Source of the DNA: SHVO01 sp050250575
GTDB lineage: Bacteria > Pseudomonadota > Alphaproteobacteria > Rhodospirillales > Rhodospirillaceae
Direction: 5' to 3'
NCBI GenBank assembly: GCA_050250575.1
Contig: JBFWOJ010000002.1
Location: 1-64,000 of the forward strand
DNA: 64,000 nucleotides
The notes beneath the pieces are model-generated. The model was not told the DNA's origin, made no database searches, and worked only from the letters and a program-made list of their open reading frames with translations. The position numbers and the translations under genes are program-made. Position 1 is the first letter of the stretch. The number at the start of each line of letters is the position of its first letter. Shown here piece by piece: positions 7,689 through 16,561 of the stretch.

Positions 7689-9248
7689 CTACTCCCACTC
7701 GATCGTGCCGGGGGGCTTGCTGGTCACATCATAGGTCACGCGGTTGACGCCCTTGACCTCGTTGATGATGCGGTTCGCGACCCGGCCCAGGAATTCCATG
7801 TCGAAGTGGTAGAAGTCCGCCGTCATGCCGTCGGTGGAGGTGACGGCGCGCAGAGCGAGCGCGTAGTCGTAGGAGCGCGCGTCGCCCATGACGCCGACGG
7901 TGCGCACCGGCAGGAGCACGGCGAAGGCCTGCCAGATGGCGTCGTAGAGTTTGGCGTTCCTGATCTCCTCGAGATAGATCGCGTCGGCCTTGCGCAGGAT
8001 GTCGAGCTTCTCGCGGGTGATCTCCTGCCCCGGGATGCGGATGGCGAGGCCCGGGCCCGGGAACGGATGGCGACCGACCATCTCGTCGGGCAGGCCAAGC
8101 TCCTTGCCGAGCGCGCGCACTTCGTCCTTGAACAGCTCGCGCAGGGGCTCGACCAGCTTCATGTTCATGCGCGCGGGCAGGCCGCCGACATTGTGGTGCG
8201 ACTTGATGGTGACCGAAGGGCCGCCGTGGAACGACACGCTTTCGATGACATCGGGATAGAGCGTGCCCTGGGCGAGGAAGTCGGCGCCGCCGACTTTCTT
8301 CGCTTCTTCCTCGAACACGTCGATGAAGGTGGCGCCGATGGTCTTGCGCTTCTTCTCGGGGTCGGTCATGCCGGCGAGCTTGCCGAGAAAGAGTTCGGAC
8401 GCGTCGCGGTGCACGAGCTTGATGTTGAAGCGGTCGCGGAAGACGCGCACCACCTGCTCGCACTCGCCCGCGCGCATCAGGCCGTGGTCGACGAGGACGC
8501 AGGTGAGCTGATCGCCGATGGCGTCATGGATGAGCGCGGCGACGACAGAGGAGTCCACGCCGCCCGAGAGGCCGCAGATAACGCGGCCGCCGCCGACCTG
8601 CCTGCGGATGGCGGCGATCGCCTCGGCGCGGAAGGCGGCCATGGTCCAATCGCCGGAGCAGCCGCAGATGTCGCGCACGAATTTCCGGTAAAGCTCCTTG
8701 CCGCGCGGCGTGTGCACCACTTCGGGGTGGAACTGGACGGCGTAGAATCGGCGAGATTCGTCGGCGATGGCCGCGAACGGCGCGCCTTCGGTGAGGGCGC
8801 AGACCGTGAAGCCCTTGGGAAGCGCGGTGACCCGGTCGCCGTGGCTCATCCACACCTGTTCTTTCTGGCCCACCGGCCAGACGCCGTCGAAGAGCGCACA
8901 GTTCCGGATGACGTCGACATAGGCGCGGCCGAATTCGCGGTGGTCGGAGCTTTCGACAGTGCCGCCGAGCTGGGCGACCATGGTCTGCTGCCCGTAGCAG
9001 ATGCCGAGCACCGGCAAGCCCATGGTGAAGACCGCATCGGGCGCGCGCGGCGTCTCGATATCGAGCACCGAGGCGGGGCCGCCCGAAAGGATGATGCCCT
9101 TCGGGGCGTAGGCTTTGATCGAGGCTTCGGTGACCTTGTTGAAAGGGTGGATCTCGCAGTAGACGCCGATCTCACGCACGCGGCGGGCGATCAGCTGAGT
9201 CACCTGTGACCCGAAGTCGATGATGAGAATGCGGTCGTGAGCGGTCAT
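7689..9248 (-). CDS. guaA: GMP synthase (glutamine-hydrolysing)
   Basis: 519 residues. It converts XMP, glutamine and ATP to GMP. The class I glutamine amidotransferase domain occupies residues 1-190, with the catalytic Cys84 in GICYGQQ and the His174/Glu176 pair in VQFHPE. The ATP-pyrophosphatase domain follows with the P-loop SGGVDSS at 228-234, and the C-terminal dimerisation domain ends in the usual TIEWE. Length and order match the family. It lies 16 bases downstream of rsmB and completes the guanine branch begun by guaB nearby. Confidence 0.98.
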   Translation of the reverse strand: MTAHDRILIIDFGSQVTQLIARRVREIGVYCEIHPFNKVTEASIKAYAPKGIILSGGPASVLDIETPRAPDAVFTMGLPVLGICYGQQTMVAQLGGTVESSDHREFGRAYVDVIRNCALFDGVWPVGQKEQVWMSHGDRVTALPKGFTVCALTEGAPFAAIADESRRFYAVQFHPEVVHTPRGKELYRKFVRDICGCSGDWTMAAFRAEAIAAIRRQVGGGRVICGLSGGVDSSVVAALIHDAIGDQLTCVLVDHGLMRAGECEQVVRVFRDRFNIKLVHRDASELFLGKLAGMTDPEKKRKTIGATFIDVFEEEAKKVGGADFLAQGTLYPDVIESVSFHGGPSVTIKSHHNVGGLPARMNMKLVEPLRELFKDEVRALGKELGLPDEMVGRHPFPGPGLAIRIPGQEITREKLDILRKADAIYLEEIRNAKLYDAIWQAFAVLLPVRTVGVMGDARSYDYALALRAVTSTDGMTADFYHFDMEFLGRVANRIINEVKGVNRVTYDVTSKPPGTIEWE

Positions 9249-9264
9249 TCAGCGTGAGATCCGG

Positions 9265-10566
9265 TTATGAACTGCGTTCCAGTATCGCAATGAAGAAGCC
9301 GTCGGTCCCGGTGCGCACCGGGGAGAATGTCAGATACGGGCCGGGCACGGGAGACTGTCCCGAAAGCACGTCGGCCCAGATCCCGGCGGCGTCGAGGGCG
9401 GTGAATCCGCCGTTGCGCGCCAGGAACGCCGCCACGCGCTCCTCGTTCTCGTCCGGCAGCAGGGAGCAGGTCACATATATAAGGCGTCCGCCGGCGCGGG
9501 TCAGCTGAGCGCCCTGCTCCAAGACCGCGTCCTGGATGGCCATGAGATTGGCGAGGTTTCCGGGCTTGAGCCGCCAGCGCGCGTCGGGATTGCGGCGCCA
9601 TGCGCCGGTGCCGGTGCAGGGCGCGTCAACCAGCACGCGGTCGAAGGACCCGCCGGCGGCTGAGGTCTGGCGCTTCAACCATTTGTCGTGCTCCTCGAGC
9701 ACGCGCAGCGTGGCGTTGTGCACGCCGGCGCGGCGCAGGCGGAGCTTCGAGCGCTCGAGGCGCGCGACGGAAAGGTCGCAGGCGATGAGCCGGCCCTTGT
9801 TCTTCATTTGCGCGGCCAGCGCGAGGGTCTTGCCGCCGGCGCCGGCGCAAAGGTCCATGACGCTCATGCCGGGTTTCGCGTCGACCAGCGCGGCGCAAAG
9901 CTGGGAGCCCTCGTCCTGGACTTCGAACAGGCCTTCCTTGAAACCGAGGTGATTGCCGAGGGTCGTGCGGCCGGCGACGCGGATGCCGAGCGGCGACAGG
10001 CGCGCCGGGGAGACTTTGAGCTTTTCGCTCTCGAGCTGGGCGATCACCGCCTCACGCGTGGTCTTCAGCGTGTTGACGCGCAGGTCGAGGGGCGCTTCGC
10101 CGCCGAGGGCGGCGACCTCCTTGTCGGTGTCCGCGCCGAAAGCCTTCTCGAATTTCTCGAGGATCCAGGCGGGGCATTCGAGCCTGGCGGCGCGCGGCGC
10201 ATCCTCGAGCTTGCGCGAGGAGGCCTTCTCCACCATGCGTTTCTCATTGGCGGCGAGCGGGGCGGGGCCGTTCTTGGCGCCGGAGAACAGCCCGGCGACG
10301 GAATCCATCGGCCGTTTGTCGATGGCGACGAGAGACGCGGCGACGAGCATGCGCGCGTTGGCGTTCTCGGCGCCGAGCGCCCACGACAGGCGCGCGCGAT
10401 GCCTGATGATCTGCCAGACCTGGTCCTGGACGGCGCGGCGGTCTTTCGCGCCGAAGAACCGCCGGCCCTTGAAATAGTGCGCGAGCACGGCGTCGGCGGG
10501 GCGGTCTTGCTCGAGGATCGTCTCGAGAAGTTCGATGCTGGCCTGAAGGCGCGCCGCCGGGGTCAT
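9265..10566 (-). CDS. rsmB: RsmB-type rRNA (cytosine-C5) methyltransferase
   Basis: 433 residues of the RsmB/NOP2 family, which methylates cytosine C5 in rRNA with SAM. The N-terminal 150 or so residues are helical, like the NusB-like domain. The SAM-binding motif is DLCAGAGGKTLALAA, and the two catalytic cysteines are in DAPCTGTG and in YVTCSLLPDENEERV. Its place between guaB and guaA is a recurrent alphaproteobacterial arrangement from my general knowledge. Target position 967 of 16S rRNA is inferred from the name-giving homologue, not shown. Confidence 0.9.
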   Translation of the reverse strand: MTPAARLQASIELLETILEQDRPADAVLAHYFKGRRFFGAKDRRAVQDQVWQIIRHRARLSWALGAENANARMLVAASLVAIDKRPMDSVAGLFSGAKNGPAPLAANEKRMVEKASSRKLEDAPRAARLECPAWILEKFEKAFGADTDKEVAALGGEAPLDLRVNTLKTTREAVIAQLESEKLKVSPARLSPLGIRVAGRTTLGNHLGFKEGLFEVQDEGSQLCAALVDAKPGMSVMDLCAGAGGKTLALAAQMKNKGRLIACDLSVARLERSKLRLRRAGVHNATLRVLEEHDKWLKRQTSAAGGSFDRVLVDAPCTGTGAWRRNPDARWRLKPGNLANLMAIQDAVLEQGAQLTRAGGRLIYVTCSLLPDENEERVAAFLARNGGFTALDAAGIWADVLSGQSPVPGPYLTFSPVRTGTDGFFIAILERSS

Positions 10567-10667
10567 CGTGACACCCGCGTTCGATTCATGCGCCGCGCTG
10601 TTTCATTTTTGGTCGGCCTTCGCCGACGGGCAGCCGGAGTCATGGTGTTGCTCCGGAGAGAGAGGCG

Positions 10668-12134
10668 TCAGGTGTTGTTGACGCGGTAGTTCGGCGGCTC
10701 GCGGGTGACGATGACATCGTGAACGTGGCTTTCGCGGATCCCGGCGCCGGTGATGCGGCGGAATTTGCAGGACTTGTGCATGTCGGCGATGGTCGGGCAG
10801 CCGGTGTAGCCCATGGCCGCCTTGAGGCCGCCGACGAGTTGATGGACGACGGCGCCGGCGGGGCCTTTATACGGCACGCGGCCTTCGACGCCTTCGGGCA
10901 CCAATTTCATATTGTCGCGCACTTCCTCCTGGAAGTAGCGGTCGGCCGAACCGCGCGCCATGGCGCCGAGCGAGCCCATGCCGCGATAATCCTTATATGT
11001 GCGGCCCTGATAGAGGATCACTTCGCCGGGGCTTTCTTCGGTGCCGGCCAGCAGGGAGCCGATCATGACGCAGTCCGCGCCCGCGGCGATGGCTTTGGCG
11101 ATATCGCCGGAGCTTTTGATGCCGCCGTCGGCGATGACGGGGATGCCGGACTTCTTCGCGATCTGAGCGACCTCGAGCACGGCGGTGAGCTGCGGCACGC
11201 CGACGCCCGCGACCACGCGCGTGGTGCAGATCGAACCCGGGCCGATGCCGACCTTCACCGCGTCCGCGCCGGCATCGATCAGGGCCTTGGCCGCTTCGGG
11301 CGTTGCGATATTGCCGGCGATGACCTGGGTGTAGTTCGACGCCTTCTTGATGCGCGCGACGGCGTCGATGACGCCTTTGGAGTGGCCGTGGGCGGTATCG
11401 ACGACCAGCACATCGACGCCGGCTTCGAGCAGCGCCTGGCCGCGGACGTAACCGTCCTCGCCGACGCCCGTCGCGGCGGCGACGCGCAGGCGCCCCTGCT
11501 CGTCCTTGCAGGCGAGCGGATGGGCTTTGGCCTTTTCGATGTCCTTCACCGTGATGAGACCGACGCAGCGGTAGTTCTTGTCGACCACCAGGAGCTTCTC
11601 GATGCGGTTCTCGTGCAGAAGGCGCACCGCCTGCTCGCGCTCGACATTCTCCGGCGCGGTGATCAGCTGCTCCTTGGTCATGAGCTCGCTGACGGGCTGG
11701 TTCGGGTTGGTCGCGAAGCGCATGTCGCGGTTGGTGAGGATGCCGACGAGCTTGCCGGAATTGCGTTCGACCACGGGGATGCCGGAGATCCTGTTCTGCT
11801 CGCGCAGTCGCAGCGCGTCGGCGAGCGTTTGATCGGGGAAGATGGTGACCGGGTTCACCACCATGCCGCTTTCGAACTTCTTCACCCGGCGCACTTCGTT
11901 GGCCTGCTGCTCTGGCGTGTTGTTCTTGTGGATGACGCCGATGCCGCCTTCCTGCGCGAGGGCAATGGCCAGGCCGGCTTCGGTGACCGTGTCCATCGCC
12001 GCGGACAAGAGCGGGATGTTCAGCGTGATGGTCTTGGTGAGGCGCGTCGAGGTATTGGCTTGGGCAGGGAGAACCGAGGATGCCGCAGGCACCAGAAGGA
12101 CGTCGTCGAACGTCAGGGCTTCGGCTATCTCCAT
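10668..12134 (-). CDS. guaB: Inosine-5'-monophosphate dehydrogenase
   Basis: 488 residues, the usual length. It oxidises IMP to XMP with NAD+, the first step of guanine nucleotide synthesis. The start is the ATG at 12134 with a GGAGGT ribosome-binding site; an open frame extends much further upstream but only as an out-of-frame shadow of rlmE. The N-terminal TFDDVLLVPA is diagnostic. Two CBS domains occupy about residues 95-205. The active-site loop GPGSICTTR carries the catalytic cysteine, and the flap region has the usual GMGSLGAM. It works with guaA located 1.4 kb downstream on the same strand. Confidence 0.98.
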   Translation of the reverse strand: MEIAEALTFDDVLLVPAASSVLPAQANTSTRLTKTITLNIPLLSAAMDTVTEAGLAIALAQEGGIGVIHKNNTPEQQANEVRRVKKFESGMVVNPVTIFPDQTLADALRLREQNRISGIPVVERNSGKLVGILTNRDMRFATNPNQPVSELMTKEQLITAPENVEREQAVRLLHENRIEKLLVVDKNYRCVGLITVKDIEKAKAHPLACKDEQGRLRVAAATGVGEDGYVRGQALLEAGVDVLVVDTAHGHSKGVIDAVARIKKASNYTQVIAGNIATPEAAKALIDAGADAVKVGIGPGSICTTRVVAGVGVPQLTAVLEVAQIAKKSGIPVIADGGIKSSGDIAKAIAAGADCVMIGSLLAGTEESPGEVILYQGRTYKDYRGMGSLGAMARGSADRYFQEEVRDNMKLVPEGVEGRVPYKGPAGAVVHQLVGGLKAAMGYTGCPTIADMHKSCKFRRITGAGIRESHVHDVIVTREPPNYRVNNT

Positions 12135-12256
12135 GCCACCTCCGGGCTTGGCTAAAAGGTGCGGGGTTATGACATGGACCCGCGTGAGTGGCAAGCGCCA
12201 GGAAAGGCCGGGAATATAAGGGTATCTAAGCGGGCGGCGTTTACCTACGCCGGCGA

Positions 12257-12976
12257 TCAACCTTTGAAGTCGAGCGCGACCAAGTAGACCTCCGCGGATT
12301 CCTTGCGGGACGCGGGCGGCTTGACGTGTTTCACCACCCGGCAGCGGGTCTTGATCTGCGACAGGAGCTCGTTCTCGGCGCCGCCCTGGAACAGCTTGCA
12401 GATGAAGGCCCCGCCGGGCGCGAGCACTTCCTCGGCAAAGGCCCAGGCGGCTTCGGCAAGGCCCATGATGCGCAAGTGATCCGTCGGCCCGTGGCCGGTG
12501 GTGGGTGAGGCCATGTCGGAGAGCACGACGTCGGCCTTGCCGCCGAGGGCGTCCTTGATCACGGAAGGGGCGCGGTCGTCGAGGAAGTCCATGGTGAAGC
12601 ATTTGGCTTCCTTGATCTCGTCCCACGGGTTGATGTCCATGGCGACCACCACGCCGCCGCCGGGCTGGCCGGCTTTGACGCGCTCGACGGCGACCTGCGT
12701 CCAGCCGCCGGGGGCGGCGCCGAGGTCGATGACCTTCGCGCCCTTCCTCAGCACATGGAACTTGTCGTCGAGCTCGATCAGCTTGAAGGCGGCGCGCGAG
12801 CGCATGCCCTGTTCCCTGGCGCGGGCGACGTAGGGATCGTTCAGCTGGCGCTGGAGCCATTTCTGCTGGCCGACGGTACGGCCGCGGGCGGTGCGCACGC
12901 GCACGTGCAGGCCGCGCCCGGCGGACGCGCGGTCACCGGCGCCGGTGCGCCGTCCTCCGCCGCTCTTGCCCTTCAT
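12257..12976 (-). CDS. rlmE: 23S rRNA 2'-O-methyltransferase RlmE (FtsJ)
   Basis: 239 residues. RlmE methylates the ribose of U2552 in the 23S A-loop. The FtsJ/RrmJ fold is clear: RSRAAFKLIELDDKF with the first catalytic Lys, the SAM-binding DLGAAPGGWTQVA, the Asp in VLSDMASPTTGH, the second Lys in FICKLFQGG, and the Glu in SRKESAEVYLVA. The 40-residue basic Gly/Arg-rich N-terminal extension is common in alphaproteobacterial members and may contact rRNA. It sits between the ppx/gppA-like gene and guaB. Confidence 0.96.
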   Translation of the reverse strand: MKGKSGGGRRTGAGDRASAGRGLHVRVRTARGRTVGQQKWLQRQLNDPYVARAREQGMRSRAAFKLIELDDKFHVLRKGAKVIDLGAAPGGWTQVAVERVKAGQPGGGVVVAMDINPWDEIKEAKCFTMDFLDDRAPSVIKDALGGKADVVLSDMASPTTGHGPTDHLRIMGLAEAAWAFAEEVLAPGGAFICKLFQGGAENELLSQIKTRCRVVKHVKPPASRKESAEVYLVALDFKG

Positions 12977-13044
12977 CGGAGACTTTTATCGTTCCGCATC
13001 GCCTTATCCGAAAACCGGCGCCCACTTTTTCGGGGCGGATGCGC

Positions 13045-14085
13045 CTAAGCCAACTGGTGCATCGGCCCCGGGGCGACTTTTAGCAGCGCGGGGTTGATGA
13101 GGTCGAGCAGCAATCCTTCGCGCAGGCCGCGGTCGGCGACGCGCAGGGATCCCACGGGCCAGAGCTTGCAGATGGCCTCGAGGATGGCGCAGCCGGCGAG
13201 CATGAGATCGGCGCGCTGCCAGCCGATGCAGGGTTCGGCGGCGCGCTGCTGCAAGGTCTTGCCGCAGAGCGCGCGCGTGGTGGCGGCGATGGTGTCGAAA
13301 TCGAGGGAAAGACCATCGACGGCGGCGCGGTCGTAGCGGTCGAGGCGCAGGTGCAGGCCACCCAAAGTCGTGACCGTCCCGGACGTGCCGATCATCTGCA
13401 CCTCGCTAGCGGCGATCTTGTCGCCGATGCGGTGAACATCCTCGAACGGTTCGAGCAATTTCGTCACGCGCTCGACCACGCCCTGATACGTGCGCCCGCA
13501 GAGATCGCCGCCGCCGCAATCCTCGGCCACGGTGACGACGCCCATGGGGAGCGAGATGCATCCGACGACCGAAAGCTCGTGATGGGCGTCGATGCGCACG
13601 AACAGAACTTCGGTGGAGCCGCCGCCGATATCGAAGATGACGGCATGCGGCACACGGCGGTCGAGCAGCGCGGCGCAGCCCTTGAGGGCGAGCGTGGCTT
13701 CCTCGTGGGCGGAGATGATCTCGAGCGTGAGGCCGGTCTCGCGGGTGACGCGCTCCAGGAATTCGCCGCAGTTGGCGGCGCGCCGGCAGGCTTCCGTGGC
13801 GACATGGCGCGAGGCGGAGACGCGGCGCCTGTCCATCTTCTCGGCGCAGCGCTTGAGCGCGTCGATGGTGCGGTCCATGGCCTGGTCGGACAGGCGGCCG
13901 GTGGAACTGACGCCCTCGCCCAGCCTGGTGATGCGCGAGAAGGAATCGATGACCCGGAATTCGGCGCCGTCGGCGCCGTTGCGCCGGGCCACGAGCATAC
14001 GGCAATTGTTGGTGCCAAGATCGAGGGCGGCAAAGACACCATTGTCGGAAGAGTCGATACGGCCGTGGCGGGCATCCTCTGCCAT
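13045..14085 (-). CDS. Ppx/GppA family exopolyphosphatase / (p)ppGpp phosphohydrolase
   Basis: 346 residues, the short form of the family (only the two actin-like ASKHA lobes, no C-terminal HD-like domain). The phosphate-binding loops are ALDLGTNNCRMLVA near the N-terminus and FDIGGGSTEVLF in the middle, with IGTSGTVTTLGG in the second lobe. Such proteins hydrolyse polyphosphate or pppGpp. Short alphaproteobacterial versions next to rlmE are typical, but their preferred substrate cannot be read from sequence. The start at 14085 lacks an obvious Shine-Dalgarno. Confidence 0.9.
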   Translation of the reverse strand: MAEDARHGRIDSSDNGVFAALDLGTNNCRMLVARRNGADGAEFRVIDSFSRITRLGEGVSSTGRLSDQAMDRTIDALKRCAEKMDRRRVSASRHVATEACRRAANCGEFLERVTRETGLTLEIISAHEEATLALKGCAALLDRRVPHAVIFDIGGGSTEVLFVRIDAHHELSVVGCISLPMGVVTVAEDCGGGDLCGRTYQGVVERVTKLLEPFEDVHRIGDKIAASEVQMIGTSGTVTTLGGLHLRLDRYDRAAVDGLSLDFDTIAATTRALCGKTLQQRAAEPCIGWQRADLMLAGCAILEAICKLWPVGSLRVADRGLREGLLLDLINPALLKVAPGPMHQLA

Positions 14086-14303
14086 GGTTTGTTCAGACCC
14101 TTCTTCTCCCGACGCGTTACGGTTCCAAGCACAACCGGCCGCGCGACCCTACGCGATGCTATCGGCTTATTCTGGAAAGGGAAACCCTTCCGCGCGTGAG
14201 CGGGCTCAACGCTTCGCCCCCGGCGCAAGTTCCGGTGGAAATGTCGGCGGAACCGGAACAAAAACCTTGAAAGCGCGGGCGGATTGGGACATGAGTCGCC
14301 GCC

Positions 14304-14341
14304 TTTCGTGCCCCGGACGATCACACTATATTAAAGTGATC
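14304..14341 (+). promoter_or_regulatory. Possible tRNA-Gln promoter with embedded inverted repeat
   Basis: A TATATT -10-like hexamer (14327-14332) lies 17 bases after a weak -35-like TTTCGT (14304-14309) and about 37 bases before the tRNA. The -10 box is framed by a perfect inverted repeat, GATCAC (14319-14324) and GTGATC (14336-14341), which could be an operator or chance. Confidence 0.35.
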
Positions 14342-14368
14342 CACGCATAAGCGGCGCACGGCCCCTGC

Positions 14369-14442
14369 TGGGGGATCGTCTAATGGTAGGACCGCGGACT
14401 CTGACTCCGCTAGTCTAGGTTCGAATCCTAGTCCCCCAGCCA
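14369..14442 (+). tRNA. tRNA-Gln (anticodon CTG)
   Basis: A complete cloverleaf of 74 nt including an encoded CCA. The acceptor stem TGGGGGA pairs with TCCCCCA, the discriminator is G, the anticodon stem is GCGGA/TCCGC with loop CTCTGAC giving anticodon CTG at 14401-14403, and the T-arm contains the invariant GGTTCGAATCC. It reads the CAG glutamine codon. The gene is on the opposite strand from its protein-coding neighbours. Confidence 0.97.
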
Positions 14443-14572
14443 CTCTTATTCGAAAAAAATTCTAGTAAGGCGGCGTCGCGGAGAGGCTGCTGTACCGTTT
14501 CCCAGACGCCCGCACCGGGCCTGTGCGCACGGCCCGCGCTTCGACTTGCGTGAAAGAGCCGGAGCGATCGCG

Positions 14573-16420
14573 CTAGTTCGCCGCCAGTGTCGTGCGCCGC
14601 GGAATCACCGGGAGCACGATATGGGAAGCGTTGCGGCCGCCATGGTGCACGGTCTGGGTCGCCACCACCGCTTCGGACTCCTTGACCAGCGCGAGATTGT
14701 CGGCGCCAGTGTTCAAATTGCGCAGGAAGAAGGGATAATAGCTGGAGGAGAGGTCCACTCGGATGCGATGACCCTTGGCGAAGAGATTGCCGGTCGCCCG
14801 CCAGAACTTGACGGTGTACTCGTAGACCCGGCCCGGCTCGATGGTCGAGAGCCGCTCGGCGTTAAAGGCGCCGGCGTTGTCGGGGTCGCGGCTGCGGGCG
14901 CGCAATACGCCTTCGGCCAGGAGCGAGGCGGTGCCGTCGGGCGCAACGTCCGAGAGGTGGACGATCCAATCGGTATCGCGGGCGGAGGTGGCGGCATAGA
15001 GCTTGAGCTCGATGGGCCCTGTGACTTCGACATCTTCGCCGAGCGGTGGCGTCGTATACACGAGGACGTCGCTGCCCGACTGCTGCGGACGAACGTCGAT
15101 GGCGCCGTCCTCGGTATGGCCGCCTTTATAAGGCGCCATGGTCGGCCTGGCGGGATCGTAGACATAGGTATCGGTCCCGGCGCGTGCGGGCGCGCGGATG
15201 GAAAGCACGCCGTCGCCGTTCAATGAATTCGCCTTGCCGCCGCTGGAGAAGTAGTACTTGGTGTACTGCGTCTGGGGCAGCGGCCAGTCCTTCTCCGCAT
15301 GCCATTTGTTGGCGCCCATGACGAAGACGTACACGCGCGGATCGTTTGCAACGCCGTTGTCGATGCCTTTCAGGTAGTGATCGAAGAAGCGGATGGTGTA
15401 ACCGCGCAGATCGATGGGCGCCTCGGGCCCGTAGTCGACGGGGCCGACGGCCCGCCCGCCGTCGTCCTGCCGGGTGAGCGAGTGCTGCCACGGCCCGATG
15501 ATGAGGATCGGCCGGCGCGCGTCCGGCGTGGCGCCGAACTGCTTCATGCCGATGTAGTTCGACGGCGCGCCGCTGTGCTGGACGTCGAACCAGCCGGTGG
15601 CATTCAAGGAGGGCACCGTGATCTTCGCGAAGTTCTCTTTGCCCTGGTAGGAGATCGCCTTCCAGATCTCGGCGCCGGCGAGGTTGCGGCGATAGATGTC
15701 CTCGAACCAGGGCGCGCCCTGGATGCCGCGCGATTTGTTGATGTCGACATAGGGCGTGTGCATCAGGTCCTTGGCGCGGCGCGCGGTGTAGCCGCCGTAA
15801 GGCCCCTCGCCCACGGGCGCGGCGACGCGGCCCGAATGCTGGGCAAACCAGTCCGTCATCCAACCCACGACCACGCCATCCTGGTAAGGGACGTTGGCAA
15901 AGCCGTCGGGCGGCGAGACCATGGGAGCGATGGCCTTCAGGGCCGGAGGATGCTCACGCGCGGTCCACCACTGAGTCCAGCCGACGAAGGAAAAACCCAT
16001 CATGCCGACACGGCCGTTGCTCCATGCCTGCTTGGCCATCCATTCGACGACGTCGTGACCGTCGCGGGGATGATGCTCGCTGATGGGATTCCACTCGCCT
16101 TCGGAATCGTAGCGGCCGCGCAGGTCGGCGACGGCGACGACATAGCCGCGGCGGGCAAAGCGCCGCGCCTCTTCGCGCGAGCCGGCTTTTCCATACGGCG
16201 TGAGAGACAGGATCGCGGCGTGCTTGCCGGGCGCGTCGGGCTGATAAACGTCGACGGCGAGGTGCACGCCGTCGCGCATGGCGACCATGTGATTGCGGGT
16301 TTCGGTGACGCCGTATTGCTCGGGCGAGATCTGCCCGGGGGTCGGGGCCTGGGCGTACACCAGCTCGGAGACGAGCAGCCAGCAGGCGACGAGGACAACG
16401 ACGTTCGCGGCGAACTTCAT
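14573..16420 (-). CDS. CocE/NonD family secreted hydrolase (peptidase S15-like)
   Basis: 615 residues from the ATG at 16420, which has an AGGGAGGGA ribosome-binding site; a longer in-frame ORF to 16456 has none. An N-terminal signal peptide ends near VYAQA. The alpha/beta-hydrolase nucleophile elbow is GFSFVGW, and the catalytic His lies in IGPWQHS. The C-terminal half is the jelly-roll X-Pro dipeptidyl-peptidase domain (the segment DVEVTGPIELKLYAA). Family members hydrolyse alpha-amino-acid esters, cocaine-type esters or glutaryl amides. It follows two TonB receptors on the same strand, suggesting a role in processing an imported or extracellular compound. Confidence 0.9.
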   Translation of the reverse strand: MKFAANVVVLVACWLLVSELVYAQAPTPGQISPEQYGVTETRNHMVAMRDGVHLAVDVYQPDAPGKHAAILSLTPYGKAGSREEARRFARRGYVVAVADLRGRYDSEGEWNPISEHHPRDGHDVVEWMAKQAWSNGRVGMMGFSFVGWTQWWTAREHPPALKAIAPMVSPPDGFANVPYQDGVVVGWMTDWFAQHSGRVAAPVGEGPYGGYTARRAKDLMHTPYVDINKSRGIQGAPWFEDIYRRNLAGAEIWKAISYQGKENFAKITVPSLNATGWFDVQHSGAPSNYIGMKQFGATPDARRPILIIGPWQHSLTRQDDGGRAVGPVDYGPEAPIDLRGYTIRFFDHYLKGIDNGVANDPRVYVFVMGANKWHAEKDWPLPQTQYTKYYFSSGGKANSLNGDGVLSIRAPARAGTDTYVYDPARPTMAPYKGGHTEDGAIDVRPQQSGSDVLVYTTPPLGEDVEVTGPIELKLYAATSARDTDWIVHLSDVAPDGTASLLAEGVLRARSRDPDNAGAFNAERLSTIEPGRVYEYTVKFWRATGNLFAKGHRIRVDLSSSYYPFFLRNLNTGADNLALVKESEAVVATQTVHHGGRNASHIVLPVIPRRTTLAAN

Positions 16421-16561
16421 GGGTCCCTCCCTTGGTTGAAACCAGCTTGGCACCATCCGGGGCCGCCGAGAAGCTCAGCTAAGCGGTTGAATCACCATAA
16501 GACCGGGCTGGAGGTTTCCCCGTTCGGCCGTTCGGAGCCCGGCGGATCGCCGTCCCTGTTT

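Noticed and set aside
12135..12860. N-terminal extension of guaB to 12860
   Set aside because: Overlaps rlmE out of frame and is Arg-rich; the ATG at 12134 has GGAGGT and gives the normal IMPDH length.
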